Below are positions 1 through 11,904 of a stretch of DNA of 55,222 bases, piece after piece (the stretch's first letter is position 1; every line of letters starts with the position of its first letter). Location of the stretch: NCBI GenBank assembly GCA_030606335.1, contig JAUWGP010000015.1:1-55222 (forward strand). The letters are read 5' to 3'. The DNA comes from Caldifarciminota bacterium. Lineage in GTDB: Bacteria > Hydrothermota > UBA3073. Position numbers and translations under genes: made by a program. The notes under the pieces are model-generated. The model was not told the origin of the DNA, ran no database searches, and worked only from the letters and a program-made list of their open reading frames with translations.

Positions 1-799
1 CAAGGTATTTCAATACACCTTTCCCCGTCTTCTCGTCAACGACGACAAAGATGCATGAACCGCTCCCTGACAGGGTAACAACATAAGCACCAGTTGCTAA
101 AAGATGTGTTTTAACATCCAGGAGATCGGGATGTTTTTTAAAAACGACTTTTTCAAAATCGTTAACCAATTCAAAGATCGGCCTGGCTTTTTTATTCTTT
201 CCTTTTTGCGCTTCGATTATGATATCCGTTTCTGAAGGCGGTGTCAATAAGCTTTTATCATATTCCTCATATGCCCATTTTGTCAGCACCGGATAGCCTG
301 GCCAGTATATTACCAAAGACATCTTTGGTAGCTTAAAATATTTCAGTTCATCACCCTTGCCGCGTGCATAAGCAGCGCCGCCTTTTATAAAAAAAGGAAC
401 ATCCGAGCCGATCTTTCGGCTTATCTCAAAGAGCGATTGCTCGGGAATATTTAAGTCGTACAACTTATTTAGTCCTTTGAGAACACATGCAGCATCGGAT
501 GATCCACCACCAAGACCACTGCCTATTGGAATATTCTTAGTCAAGTTTATTCTTACGCCTTTTTTTACATTAAAGTTTTCAATAAATAATCTGGCGGCAA
601 TATAACAGAGATTTTTATCAGAGGGAATATCCAAACCCGTAGCTACAACTTCAATTCCTTGTCCTTTTTCTTCGAACGTAATGATATCAGCTAAATTTAT
701 CGTTGTAAGAGTCGTTTCAATATTATGGAACCCATCATCTCTTTTCCCAATGATCTTCAAACCGATATTGATCTTTGCCCGGGCCTCCAGTGTAATCAT
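1..799 (-). CDS. ispE: 4-diphosphocytidyl-2-C-methyl-D-erythritol kinase, C-terminus cut by window edge
   Basis: Phosphorylates CDP-methylerythritol in the MEP isoprenoid pathway (cytoplasm). Reading leftward from an ATG at 799 gives 266 codons open to the window edge. The N-terminus [22 protein letters not shown] is split here only as AKINIGLKI and DGFHNIET, both typical of IspE. The GHMP-kinase glycine/serine loop [13 protein letters not shown] lies at residues 91-103, and the second GHMP motif LSGSGSCIF is close to the edge. Family members are about 280-300 residues, so only a short tail is missing. The start codon overlaps the rlpA stop (ATGA), so the two genes are probably co-transcribed and translationally coupled. 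ispH, a later step of the same pathway, lies at 17615. Confidence 0.93.
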   Translation of the reverse strand, partial: MITLEARAKINIGLKIIGKRDDGFHNIETTLTTINLADIITFEEKGQGIEVVATGLDIPSDKNLCYIAARLFIENFNVKKGVRINLTKNIPIGSGLGGGSSDAACVLKGLNKLYDLNIPEQSLFEISRKIGSDVPFFIKGGAAYARGKGDELKYFKLPKMSLVIYWPGYPVLTKWAYEEYDKSLLTPPSETDIIIEAQKGKNKKARPIFELVNDFEKVVFKKHPDLLDVKTHLLATGAYVVTLSGSGSCIFVVVDEKTGKGVLKYL

Positions 800-1170
800 C
801 TTATAACTTCAATTTTTACTTTTACTACACCTTCTTTTACCATCCCTATCTTTTTTGCTGCAGCAAAGGAAAGGTCGATAATTCTGCCTTTTATAAAAGG
901 ACCACGATCATTGACCCGGACAACAACGGTTTTATGGTTTTTCAGATTCGTTACTTTAACCTTGGTGTTAAAAGGCAACTTCTTGTGTGCGCAGGTATAA
1001 GCCCATTTATTAAATATTTCTCCAGAAGCCGTCTTTCGACCGTGAAACTTTTCGCCATAGTATGACGCTTTACCGTATTGTACATACGCTGTTGTCTGAG
1101 CACCCCCTAAACAACAACAGTTTGAACAACCCAAGGAACTAAGGAAGAGAAACAGCAATAAGATTAACAT
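796..1170 (-). CDS. rlpA: RlpA-like double-psi beta-barrel lipoprotein
   Basis: 124 residues. A hydrophobic N-terminus ends in a lipobox-like LSSLGC (Cys at about 15), suggesting an envelope lipoprotein. The rest is an RlpA/DPBB fold: [19 protein letters not shown], then [12 protein letters not shown] and the diagnostic VRVNDRGPF followed by [13 protein letters not shown]. RlpA proteins bind or cleave denuded septal peptidoglycan. The SPOR domain of long RlpA proteins is absent, so septal targeting cannot be assumed. The cysteine-rich stretch after the lipobox (CSNCCC) is unusual. The gene diverges from dnaA and overlaps ispE by 4 bp. The family call is firm; the enzymatic role is inferred. 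Confidence 0.88.
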   Translation of the reverse strand: MLILLLFLFLSSLGCSNCCCLGGAQTTAYVQYGKASYYGEKFHGRKTASGEIFNKWAYTCAHKKLPFNTKVKVTNLKNHKTVVVRVNDRGPFIKGRIIDLSFAAAKKIGMVKEGVVKVKIEVIR

Positions 1171-1466
1171 GCTTTGATTATAGCTTAATTACTTCTGTTG
1201 TCAACGAGATTGGGCTTCACCACTCCTTTTCTGGGTGAAATTATGCTGTTTGTTAAGGAAAAATCGTGAATGCAATTTTCGTGCCAAAAGATTTGTGGTC
1301 AATTCTATTTTTTTCTTGACTTTTAGCTTTTTCTGTATAAACTTGTTTCGCCTTTGTTTGAACTATACACAAAATTGTCATAGGTTTCATAAAAGTGTCT
1401 GTATTTAGGGAGGTTTAGGTGGATTTCGTGTGGATAACTATGTGGATTGTTGTGGAAAATTAAGCA
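1171..1466. promoter_or_regulatory. Putative oriC / dnaA promoter region with DnaA boxes
   Basis: AT-rich gap between rlpA (leftward) and dnaA (rightward). Just before dnaA is a perfect DnaA box in reverse orientation, TGTGGATAA at 1429-1437 (complement of TTATCCACA). Two degenerate copies follow, TGTGGATTG at 1441-1449 and TGTGGAAAA at 1451-1459. Three closely spaced boxes fit DnaA autoregulation and possibly an origin. A replication role is inferred; GC-skew was not computed. Confidence 0.6.
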
Positions 1467-2786
1467 ATGGATAAAAAAGCAAATAATACATGGAAAAATG
1501 TCCTGGATTATATCCAGGAGAGAATAAATTCTCAGTCTTTCAACACGTGGTTTGGTGGTAGTTGCGGAGTTGAATTGAAAGAGGATGTTCTTCTTGTCGA
1601 GTTCCCCAATGTGTTTCAGATCGACTGGATTGAAGAACACTATTACAATATCCTGGAAGAAGCGGTCCATCAACTAAACGGGAATAAATTAAGGCTTGCT
1701 TTTAAGGCATTGAAACAACAAGGAGATCGACCTAAGAAAAAAAGGAAACGTCTAATTCTTGCTCGGGATGGAACAAAACTTCAAGAAAGGTATAATTTTG
1801 AGAGTTTTGTGGTCGGCAAGAATAATGAATTCGCTCACGCTGCGGCATTGGCTGTCGCCGAAGCACCGGGGGAAGCATATAACCCACTCTTTCTCTACGG
1901 GGGTGTCGGGTTAGGCAAAACCCATTTGATGCAAGCGATCGGGAATTTTGTGCATCGGCAGCATAAGAAAACTAATGTTTTTTACACCCAGGCTGAGAAC
2001 ATAATGACCGAGTTGATCGAGGCAATTCAGAAAAATCAGCAGATGACATTCAAGAAAAAATATCGGACCAAGGATGTTTTGTTAATCGACGATATCCAGT
2101 TCCTATATGGCAAAGAGCGGCTCCAAGAAGAAGTCTTCCATATTTTTAACCACCTCTACTCAGCCGGCAAGCAGGTTATAATCACTTCTGACCGACCGCC
2201 AAGAGAAATCCTAACTCTTGAGGAACGGTTAAAATCGCGTTTTCAAGCTGGTCTTGTTGTTGATCTCCAGCCCCCGGACCTGGAGACGCGTATTGCGATA
2301 TTACAGAAGAAAGCTGAGTCAGAAACCATTAAAATCCCTTCCAATGTAGCATACTATATTGCCTCGCGTGTAAAATCTAATATTCGGGAACTCGAGGGTT
2401 GTTTAATAAGACTACTTGCGGTGTCTTCCCTTTCTGGACAGGAAGTTAATGAACATCTCGCTGAGGAGGTTCTAAAAGACCTTCTGGGTTCAGGCAGGAG
2501 GATTACAAAACAAATAATTTTGAAAAATGTGATCGAAGAACTTGGTTTCAGTGAAGCCGAAATAAGGGGCAAGAAACGAACCCAGAAACTCGCTTTAGCC
2601 AGACAAACGTCGATGTACTTGATACGAACAATGCTCAATCTTTCGCTCGCGGAAATCGGCGAGTTCTTCGGAGGCAAGGATCACTCAACTGTAATTCATG
2701 CAATTGAAAAAGTAGAGGGGCTAAAGAAAACTGATATCGAATATTTCCAAAGATTAGAGCGGATAACTAATCGGATAAGTAGTTGA
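1467..2786 (+). CDS. dnaA: Chromosomal replication initiator protein DnaA
   Basis: 439 residues, normal for DnaA. AAA+ ATPase that opens the origin and loads helicase. Domain I covers about 1-80. A basic linker (KKKRKR near 91) leads to domain III with Walker A GGVGLGKT at 145-152 and Walker B VLLIDDIQFL near 205. Domain IV carries the DnaA-box-binding signature GGKDHSTVIHAI near 402. DnaA boxes lie directly upstream (1429-1459) and downstream (2837-2845), so autoregulation is likely. No strong Shine-Dalgarno is visible before the ATG. dnaN follows after 191 bp. Confidence 0.98.
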   Translation: MDKKANNTWKNVLDYIQERINSQSFNTWFGGSCGVELKEDVLLVEFPNVFQIDWIEEHYYNILEEAVHQLNGNKLRLAFKALKQQGDRPKKKRKRLILARDGTKLQERYNFESFVVGKNNEFAHAAALAVAEAPGEAYNPLFLYGGVGLGKTHLMQAIGNFVHRQHKKTNVFYTQAENIMTELIEAIQKNQQMTFKKKYRTKDVLLIDDIQFLYGKERLQEEVFHIFNHLYSAGKQVIITSDRPPREILTLEERLKSRFQAGLVVDLQPPDLETRIAILQKKAESETIKIPSNVAYYIASRVKSNIRELEGCLIRLLAVSSLSGQEVNEHLAEEVLKDLLGSGRRITKQIILKNVIEELGFSEAEIRGKKRTQKLALARQTSMYLIRTMLNLSLAEIGEFFGGKDHSTVIHAIEKVEGLKKTDIEYFQRLERITNRISS

Positions 2787-2977
2787 TAGTATGTGGATGT
2801 TTGATGGTTTTTTAAAAATGAATAAGTTATCAAGGTTTATGCACAGTTCTGCGAACAATCGAAGTCCTTGTTTTGTCTGTATTCTAAAGGGTTTTGGTAG
2901 ATATAAACATTTCCACCGTACAACAACAACAGCTATATATCTTATATTATAGTAGTTGTTATAATTAAGGAGGCTAC
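2787..2977 (+). promoter_or_regulatory. dnaA-dnaN intergenic region with a DnaA box
   Basis: Holds TTATGCACA at 2837-2845, an exact match to the relaxed DnaA consensus TTWTNCACA, and a weaker reverse copy TGTGGATGT at 2792-2800. The rest is AT-rich, with a TATAAT-like stretch and a strong AAGGAGG ribosome-binding site just before dnaN. It may be part of a bipartite origin around dnaA; this is inferred. Confidence 0.55.
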
Positions 2978-4072
2978 ATGGAATTTAAAATTAAGAGAAA
3001 TGTTTTAGCAAAAACTTTATCAAACATTGTGAAAATTGTTCCTCCAAAAAGTACGTATACAGTTTTGCAAAACATTATTATCGAAACCAAAGGTAAGACC
3101 TTAATGATTCAAGCTACAGACCTTGATATCTTTATTAAAAAAGTTATTCCAGCGGAAGTCAAAGAAGAAGGCAAAGTCTTGATTCCTGGTAAGAAACTGC
3201 TCGAAATAACTAGAGAAACCCAGGTTGACGATGTCGCTTTTAAATTAAAGGAACTGAAACTGCATATTGTTGCAGGTAATGCGCGTTTTGACATTCCCTC
3301 ATTGGATTCGCAGGAATTCCCTGAAGTACCAACTTTTCCTGGAAAAAAATGGTTTGAAATGAGTGTTGGAGAAATCGAGGAAATGGTTGAATCGACGGCT
3401 TTTATGGTGGCAAAGGATATTAGTCGCCGTCCAATGAACGGGGTCTTGCTACAACTAAAAAATAAAGAACTGAGAATGGTTACTACTGACGGCGCCAGGT
3501 TAGCAATGATCAAGAAAGAGAAAAAGGAAATCGACGGTGAACTGATAATCGCAACTAAACTTTTTGATCTGATAGACTACACAAAACCAGAGGAGAAATT
3601 AGAGATATTTACTGAAGAACGGATGATGGGTATTAAATTTCCCGACACTGCAGTAATCGTGCGCTTGATTGAGGGACCGTATCCAAGCTATGAAGGCGTA
3701 ATACCCAAAGAGTTTTCAGGGAAATGCACGGTTGAGAAAGAAATCCTCGACGGTGCCCTAAAAAGAGTTTCGTTGGTGGCTAGTCCACACATAAAGAACG
3801 TGAAGTTTGACTTTAGTGAAAGCAAGATTATCCTATCTGCATCTTCACCTGATATTGGCGAGGCAAACGAAGATGTGCCGTGTGTCTATGAAGGAGAGAA
3901 AGTCGGCGTTTGGTTCAATGCTAATTTTGTTTTGGAAACATTAAGGCATCTGGACTCTAGTGATGTGGTTTTCGAGCTGACCTCACAATCGACTGCAGCG
4001 GTGATAACCCCGAAGGGAAAAGATGGCCTTATGTATCTATTGATGCCATTAAGAATAGATAGTTGGGAGTAG
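2978..4072 (+). CDS. dnaN: DNA polymerase III beta subunit (sliding clamp)
   Basis: 364 residues, typical length. Forms the ring-shaped clamp that tethers polymerase III to DNA. Family hallmarks include the N-terminal FKIKRNVLAKTLSNI, the internal RRPMNGVLLQL with TTDGARLAM, the clamp segment RLIEGPYPSYEGVIP, and a C-terminus ending in YLLMPLRI, the usual conserved clamp end. An AAGGAGG ribosome-binding site precedes the ATG at optimal spacing. It follows dnaA and is almost contiguous with the beta-barrel gene at 4077, which probably shares its transcript. Confidence 0.98.
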   Translation: MEFKIKRNVLAKTLSNIVKIVPPKSTYTVLQNIIIETKGKTLMIQATDLDIFIKKVIPAEVKEEGKVLIPGKKLLEITRETQVDDVAFKLKELKLHIVAGNARFDIPSLDSQEFPEVPTFPGKKWFEMSVGEIEEMVESTAFMVAKDISRRPMNGVLLQLKNKELRMVTTDGARLAMIKKEKKEIDGELIIATKLFDLIDYTKPEEKLEIFTEERMMGIKFPDTAVIVRLIEGPYPSYEGVIPKEFSGKCTVEKEILDGALKRVSLVASPHIKNVKFDFSESKIILSASSPDIGEANEDVPCVYEGEKVGVWFNANFVLETLRHLDSSDVVFELTSQSTAAVITPKGKDGLMYLLMPLRIDSWE

Positions 4073-4076
4073 AGAT

Positions 4077-4538
4077 ATGAAAAAATATAGCATTCTTTTA
4101 TTTTTAATACCCTGCGCTCTTTTTGGCGGAAGGTATGGTATTGGTGTGATCATCGGCAGCCCGACAGGATTTACCGGGAAATATTTCATGGCCAGAAGAT
4201 CAGCAATACAGATAAATGCTGGTTGGTCTTTCCTGGGCGATACTGGTTTCCATATCACGGGTGATTATCAATTCCTCTTTCCCGGAGTTATTCGAGGAGA
4301 GGAAGGACGATCGCTTGAAAATATTATTCCTTACTTGGGGATCGGGGGCAGGTTTCGAGTTAAAAAGATTGATCCTGGTGACGATACAGAATTTCATATT
4401 GGTTTAAGATTAGGTGGTGGGATTGAATATTTGATAGATCGTTTTGGCGTCTTTTTGGAGATTTATCCGGTAGTTGATTTTATTCCGGGAACAGATTTTG
4501 ATTTTGAGGGCGGGTTGGGCTTCCGCTTTTATTTCTAA
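4077..4538 (+). CDS. Small outer-membrane beta-barrel protein
   Basis: 153 residues. A signal peptide (MKKYSILLFLIPCALFGG) precedes alternating hydrophobic strands rich in Gly and aromatics. The motif GIGVIIGSPTGFTGKYF resembles the strand-turn pattern of DUF3996-type barrels. The last residue is Phe (FRFYF), typical of the BAM-recognised end of outer-membrane barrels. It starts four bases after dnaN and may be read from its transcript. Specific function unknown; it could be a structural porin-like protein of about eight strands. Confidence 0.7.
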   Translation: MKKYSILLFLIPCALFGGRYGIGVIIGSPTGFTGKYFMARRSAIQINAGWSFLGDTGFHITGDYQFLFPGVIRGEEGRSLENIIPYLGIGGRFRVKKIDPGDDTEFHIGLRLGGGIEYLIDRFGVFLEIYPVVDFIPGTDFDFEGGLGFRFYF

Positions 4539-4580
4539 CGATTATCCCGATTTTTCATATAATATAAATAGTTAAGGAAA

Positions 4581-4612
4581 ATCGAGGATCCCGTAAGACG
4601 GGACAGCGATTC
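4581..4612 (+). terminator. Hairpin after the dnaN-barrel operon
   Basis: Inverted repeat TCCCGT-AAG-ACGGGA at 4589-4603, flanked by complementary outer arms AATCG and CGATT, gives a long stem. It lies just downstream of the barrel stop codon and upstream of the rRNA promoter. No clear U-run follows, so it may be a factor-assisted terminator or a structured repeat. Confidence 0.35.
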
Positions 4613-4675
4613 TATAAAGATTGCAACGAGAGTTTAGATTAATCTGTACTTTTTTACTGCTAAGTTTTTTTGCCC

Positions 4676-4703
4676 TTGACAAAGGGGTTTTTATGAATAT
4701 AAT
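4676..4703 (+). promoter_or_regulatory. Consensus sigma-70 promoter of the 23S-5S operon
   Basis: TTGACA at 4676-4681, a 16-bp spacer and TATAAT at 4698-4703: both hexamers are perfect. It lies about 70 bp before the 23S gene, so the 23S-5S unit has its own promoter rather than read-through from a 16S gene. Confidence 0.85.
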
Positions 4704-4735
4704 GTTTAGTAGTAGTAATCCTTAAACGGATTTTC

Positions 4736-4748
4736 TGATCTTTGACAA
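4736..4748 (+). promoter_or_regulatory. boxA-like rRNA antitermination site
   Basis: TGATCTTTGACAA matches the rRNA boxA core TGCTCTTTAACAA at 11 of 13 positions. It lies between the promoter and the 23S start, where the NusB/NusE antitermination signal is expected. Confidence 0.65.
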
Positions 4749-4775
4749 CTTATCAGTATTGGCGGAAGGTCATAT

Positions 4776-7826
<3,051 letters not shown>

Positions 7827-7856
7827 CCTACCAATCCTTTTATAAATTAATATATA

Positions 7857-7973
7857 TCCCGGTGGTTATACCCTGGGGGAAACACCTCTTTCCATTCCGA
7901 ACAGAGAAGTTAAGCCCCAGAAGGCCGATGGTACTGTGCTGGTAACGGCACGGGAGAGTAGGACGCTGCCGGG
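7857..7973 (+). rRNA. rrf: 5S ribosomal RNA
   Basis: Closed by the CCCGG(7858)/CCGGG terminal stem, with the conserved internal CATTCCGAACAGAGAAGTTAAG and CCGATGGTACTG regions (first quoted in part: CCGAACAGAGAAGTTAAG). It lies about 30 bp after 23S. A run of seven T follows the last stem (7974-7980), so the operon probably ends here. Confidence 0.95.
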
Positions 7974-7989
7974 TTTTTTTATATTTTCC

Positions 7990-8382
7990 CTTAGGTAGAC
8001 CTGACGGCAGTCAGGAAGCCTTGCCCTACGATTTAGTACACCTCTGAAGAAATCAGGTAAAATTGAATCAGGTGTCATTTGATACAATAGGAATTCGTGC
8101 CTACATGTTGCAGGTTTCATAATGGTAGACGCAGGCTTCGGGGAACCACGCCAAAGGCGGGGTCGTGCGTATGATATGAATAGACAGTTGTCATTGCGAG
8201 GAGTCTGTTGTCCGTCAAGAAGTACGACGGATGACGGACGACGAAGCAATCTCATATCAGGGATTGGTATAAAGGAAGAGTATTCCTTTGTTGAGAATGC
8301 TCTGATATTTATCGTTATATTATTTAACAGGGTGAACCTGTCCCGCTTTCTTCGGGATACCGCCAAAGGCGGGACGTCTAAC
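7990..8382. repeat. Gene-free stretch with three dispersed repeats
   Basis: No gene is supported in these roughly 400 bases. 7992-8035 is an inverted, diverged copy of 30763-30800 (shared core CAGGAAGCC.TGCCCTAC). 8190-8255 is a TGTCATTGCGAG...GAAGCAATCTCA element also found at 13232 and 30533. TTTAACAGGGTGAACC near 8322-8337 recurs near 30350 and 30392. A hairpin GTCCCGC(8340-8346)/GCGGGAC(8369-8375) lies just past the stop of the leftward GH130 gene and may terminate it. Confidence 0.6.
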
Positions 8383-9543
8383 TTAAACTCTGCAGTATTT
8401 CCAAAGATAGTCTACAAACTTGTTAACGTCGCACGTTAGAAGTATCTCATACTTATCACCTGCACCCGCATATATAAGAAGCTTTTCCTTGTGCACAATA
8501 GCACTAGTGGGAAATACTACATAAGGAACATCTAAAGGAAATTCAGAACTACCTAAAAGCTCGTATGGAGCATTTGGTACATATATAGGGTTCCTGGTAC
8601 GACAGAGCACCTTTCTCGGGTCCTCTAAATCAAGAATAGCAGCGCATATAGAATATCCTCTTTTAATGGATACATTAACTCCGTAAATTTCTAAAATTTC
8701 CCTCTCAAGTTCACCCACAGCATGATATATAAAAAGCCACCCTTTTTTGGTTTTAATTATCTGGCTTCCTGGACCAATCTTTTCTCTTTCATGAGGATAG
8801 CTTCCAGTATCAAACATGAGATATTTGTCTCTATTACTATATATCTTCTCCCAATATTTTCTATATTTGCCAGGAAAGAGGAGTTGTTCTAAGCCCCCTT
8901 CAAGTGGAGCAAGCTGTATACTGGGATGAATTCTCAAGAATATATATAATTTTCCTCTTACATGTTCAGGAAACGGTATGGCATTTCTTGAGTCAAAGGC
9001 ATCAACTATACCGTGGTATGAAATATCAACAAAATCATTTGTTGAATAGATTGCAATTCTGTCAGCATTCTTACCCTTGAAAGCGGGTGCAACCTTACCA
9101 CATCCAATGAGTAGATACATATCTTCGTATTTTATTATCCTTATATCCTCAATGCCGTATACAAAATCCTTATGCTTTGTTCCATTCCCCTTTATTACAG
9201 TACTGTTCAGTCGTTTGAAGTTGCTTCCATTCTCACTGTCAAATAACCATATCTCAGAAATATAATTCTCGAGACATCTCCTCTCTAGCCCAGTATTCTC
9301 ATCTAAGAATGTACCTTCTTTATAGTTCTTATGACACCTTGGTGTTAATATAACCTTTCCATTAAATATCTCCCCTCCACCATTGAACACCGCTCCAATT
9401 TTTTCCTCACCATTTTCTTGCCAGGTGAGACCAGAATCTTCAGGTCTAAGAATGGGATTATCCTTGTTTGAATCGAGTTTGAATATTAGCTCACCAGAGG
9501 GAAGAGATATTATCTTACCATCGCCCATATTTTTAGTATCCAT
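8383..9543 (-). CDS. GH130-family glycoside phosphorylase/hydrolase
   Basis: 386 residues, five-bladed beta-propeller family GH130 (phosphorolysis or hydrolysis of beta-mannosides and related glycans). Features seen are DNPILRPEDS near the N-terminus, GIEDIRII matching the G-x-E-D-x-R active-site strand, GPGSQIIKTKKGWLFIYHA, GYSICAAILDLEDPRKVLCR and the C-terminal VVFPTSAIV...LLIYAGAGD. The catalytic Asp is expected in the E-D-x-R motif. No signal peptide, so it is cytoplasmic. A GT4-like glycosyltransferase lies on the same strand at 11905. Substrate cannot be told from sequence. Confidence 0.85.
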   Translation of the reverse strand: MDTKNMGDGKIISLPSGELIFKLDSNKDNPILRPEDSGLTWQENGEEKIGAVFNGGGEIFNGKVILTPRCHKNYKEGTFLDENTGLERRCLENYISEIWLFDSENGSNFKRLNSTVIKGNGTKHKDFVYGIEDIRIIKYEDMYLLIGCGKVAPAFKGKNADRIAIYSTNDFVDISYHGIVDAFDSRNAIPFPEHVRGKLYIFLRIHPSIQLAPLEGGLEQLLFPGKYRKYWEKIYSNRDKYLMFDTGSYPHEREKIGPGSQIIKTKKGWLFIYHAVGELEREILEIYGVNVSIKRGYSICAAILDLEDPRKVLCRTRNPIYVPNAPYELLGSSEFPLDVPYVVFPTSAIVHKEKLLIYAGAGDKYEILLTCDVNKFVDYLWKYCRV

Positions 9544-9591
9544 TTCTACCTATTGTGTTGAATTATTTAGTTTTACGATACTTTTTACTAA

Positions 9592-10602
9592 CTATCTTAT
9601 AACAATCATTTTGTGAACCTTCTTGAAATCCCCTGCTGTAAAGTGGAGGAAATAAACTCCTGATGCAATTCCCTCTGCATTCCACTCCAAACCATAATGC
9701 CCTGTTTTTTTTGCCCCATCTATTAGCGTATTAACCAACCTCCCAGTCACATCAAATACGTTTATTGAAACTTTAGAGGGAAGTTGACACGAGTAAGTAA
9801 TTGCGGTTTTCTGGCAAAAAGGATTGGGGTATATCAATAGGAAGGGTGAGGATTTTGCTTCTTCATGTTCCTGGACTCCATGAGAAATGATCTGCTTTAA
9901 AGAATCAATGTTGTCTGGTGGAGTCATCTCCTGAATTACTGTGTAATAACGTTCATCACTTAGGAATATATAGCGACAGGGATGTGTCCAATTTGCTGGC
10001 GGGGCATCATCAATAAAGAAAAACCATCCATCGGGATAAGGATTTACATAAGTATAACTCCAACCACTGACCATTGTATCTCCAGGGTTTGGATTAATAT
10101 AAAGGTCTATTACTGTTGTATCTCCTTCAAGAATTGAGTCAATTACAATTTCTATTGCCTCATCCATTGAAACAATATAAGGAGTAAATATAGATTTCTC
10201 AAATGAGGTTCTTTTACCACCAGGGATAAGTAGTTCAAGAGTATCAGTGAAGTATGCCCAACTATTCGGAAACCACATCTCCCTGCTTATAGAATAATAT
10301 CTTGCATCGTTTAAAAAAACGTATCTACAGGGATGTGCCCAATAGGCAGTAGGACAATCATCGATTAGGAAAAACCATCCTTCAGTGTAGCTGTTGTAAT
10401 AGTTATATAAATTACTGATTATTGGTTTCCCCTCTGGTAGAGAATCAGGGTCTATATATAGATAGATATATGAGGTGTCACCCTCTAAAATAGTATCTAT
10501 TACAATCTGTATGGCCTCCTGTTTTGAGACTGCACATTTTGAATCGTAGGGTAAAAAATTCAGAAGGAGAATAGAGGATAATAAGATAAAAAACCTTTTC
10601 AT
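9592..10602 (-). CDS. Type IX-secreted protein with two tandem repeats
   Basis: 336 residues. It has an N-terminal signal peptide, then two related blocks of about 100 residues. Each begins AI.IVID.ILEGDT, passes through GWFF.IDD and HPCRY.FL.D.RYY, and ends before a Pro-rich linker. The C-terminal 80 residues are a Por-type sorting domain: IYPNPF, ITYSCQLPSKVSINVFDVTGR (quoted in part: SKVSINVFDVTGR), GLEWNAEGIASGVYF and a short basic end. Such domains direct proteins across the outer membrane by the type IX system, whose genes are not in this window. The repeat family is not one I recognise. Confidence 0.75.
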   Translation of the reverse strand: MKRFFILLSSILLLNFLPYDSKCAVSKQEAIQIVIDTILEGDTSYIYLYIDPDSLPEGKPIISNLYNYYNSYTEGWFFLIDDCPTAYWAHPCRYVFLNDARYYSISREMWFPNSWAYFTDTLELLIPGGKRTSFEKSIFTPYIVSMDEAIEIVIDSILEGDTTVIDLYINPNPGDTMVSGWSYTYVNPYPDGWFFFIDDAPPANWTHPCRYIFLSDERYYTVIQEMTPPDNIDSLKQIISHGVQEHEEAKSSPFLLIYPNPFCQKTAITYSCQLPSKVSINVFDVTGRLVNTLIDGAKKTGHYGLEWNAEGIASGVYFLHFTAGDFKKVHKMIVIR

Positions 10603-10673
10603 ATTTCATCTCCTTGTTCCCCTTAAAGCTTAACTTTCTCACAGCTATCCTACTCATGTACGTTCCTTCCAGA

Positions 10674-10937
10674 TTACTTCTTATTATTTTTAAGAGAAAC
10701 AGATAAAGGTAACCTACCGTGTTTTATCCTGGAATAATTGAGACCATTCAGGAAGTATCTTGCTGGGTCTTCGGGTTTTCTTTTTTGGGTTGACTCGATA
10801 ATTTTTTCTAAAACACCGACCGGATGCTCGCGGTTAATATCTCTGACCAATCCATTTCCAAAACCCCATTCGATCAAGATACTCCAGACTTCCTTTCTTC
10901 TTTTCCAATATTCCTCTGTAGGTTCTCTGCTTAACAT
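10674..10937 (-). CDS. Hypothetical protein, 87 residues
   Basis: A small charged protein with several Trp (YWKRRKEVW, LIEWGFGNGL) and a basic tail. It looks globular and helical, with no signal or membrane segment. No convincing ribosome-binding site before the ATG, and no recognised family. It lies between the type IX cargo gene and a membrane-anchored unknown on the same strand, so it may be expressed with them. Composition favours a real gene over a random ORF, but only modestly. Confidence 0.45.
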   Translation of the reverse strand: MLSREPTEEYWKRRKEVWSILIEWGFGNGLVRDINREHPVGVLEKIIESTQKRKPEDPARYFLNGLNYSRIKHGRLPLSVSLKNNKK

Positions 10938-11015
10938 ATTTATTTGTAGCTTGTTATCTAATTTTTCTTCTCGTTATATTGCTTCTCCGCATATCTCAAA
11001 GCCTATATTTTAAAT

Positions 11016-11774
11016 CTATTCACCAAGATGTCGTATGATACCATATTTTCGTGGAATAACAAGGTCTGCCTTTCTGGTTGTTTCGTCTTCTCTTATTTTG
11101 TAATCAACATCCATAATTTCTATAAAATCCGCTGTATAGTCCTTTAACACACCAGGATATTCAAAGATCTTATTACCTTTGGTCAACTTCAGTACAACCA
11201 TCTTACCAATATGTCTTTCTAATAAAGGTTCGAAGGAAGTTCCTATAGAGCCCATCAATTCTTGTTTTATCTGTGAGACATATTTATCCTGAGAGGTCAG
11301 CATTGCACCAGCAGGAGTTGTTTTTTTGGCCTTACCGATTAACAGGTTTACTGCATCCATTAACGAATCTCTCACTGTCTTAAAAAAATTTTGTATTCTT
11401 CTTTTAAGCCTCCTTAAGAATGAAGGATGATAGGTTTTTTTTAGTTCCTTCTCCCTTTCTCTCTTATTTTGTTCATTTAATTCATCGTGGTAACGAATTA
11501 GGGCTTGAATATTAGGATACTCGTGTTTATATAGAATGTAACTCGTCTCATCGTGTCCACTCTTATCTTTGTGCTTGTTTGGATAAATCAGTTCTAAACC
11601 TGTATTTTGCACATTCAGGTTCCCCCAAATTATTTTGCCAGAGGTCTCTTCCAATGTTACCATATCTTTTGAAAAATCACTCAGACATTTGTCCCTGATT
11701 CTTCCTCTAATAAAAGCAGCAATGACTGCAAATATAATAATAGAGACTATAGTTATAGCAAATGTATCAGGCAT
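11016..11774 (-). CDS. Membrane-anchored conserved protein of unknown function
   Basis: 252 residues. One N-terminal transmembrane helix (ITIVSIIIFAVIAAFI, residues about 8-23) is followed by a cytoplasmic-looking body. The middle is highly basic and helical (NEQNKREREKELKK, FLRRLKRRIQNFF). The C-terminus holds a beta-rich segment MVVLKLTKGNKIFEYPGVLKDY, quoted in parts MVVLKLTKG and FEYPGVLKDY, followed by FIEIMDVDY. This small-barrel look suggests a Sm- or SH3-like fold, but the resemblance is only by eye. Function unknown. It is separated from the glycosyltransferase at 11905 by 130 bp with no gene. Confidence 0.65.
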   Translation of the reverse strand: MPDTFAITIVSIIIFAVIAAFIRGRIRDKCLSDFSKDMVTLEETSGKIIWGNLNVQNTGLELIYPNKHKDKSGHDETSYILYKHEYPNIQALIRYHDELNEQNKREREKELKKTYHPSFLRRLKRRIQNFFKTVRDSLMDAVNLLIGKAKKTTPAGAMLTSQDKYVSQIKQELMGSIGTSFEPLLERHIGKMVVLKLTKGNKIFEYPGVLKDYTADFIEIMDVDYKIREDETTRKADLVIPRKYGIIRHLGE

Positions 11775-11904
11775 AATAAATTCCTTTTTAAACCTGTATA
11801 AAATTAAGTTTTACTATCCCTACGGGTCCTATCAACAGATTCTTTGAACCAGTTATTCATTGATGATAGAACTTAATTACTGAACAGGCTTGATTTACAA
11901 AATG

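Noticed and set aside
4621-4660. GAGAGTTTAGAT near 4630, reminiscent of the 16S 5' end
   Set aside because: Only a dozen bases match and no other 16S sequence follows.
7990-8382. Insertion sequence between 5S rRNA and the GH130 gene
   Set aside because: No transposase frame; only short dispersed repeats.
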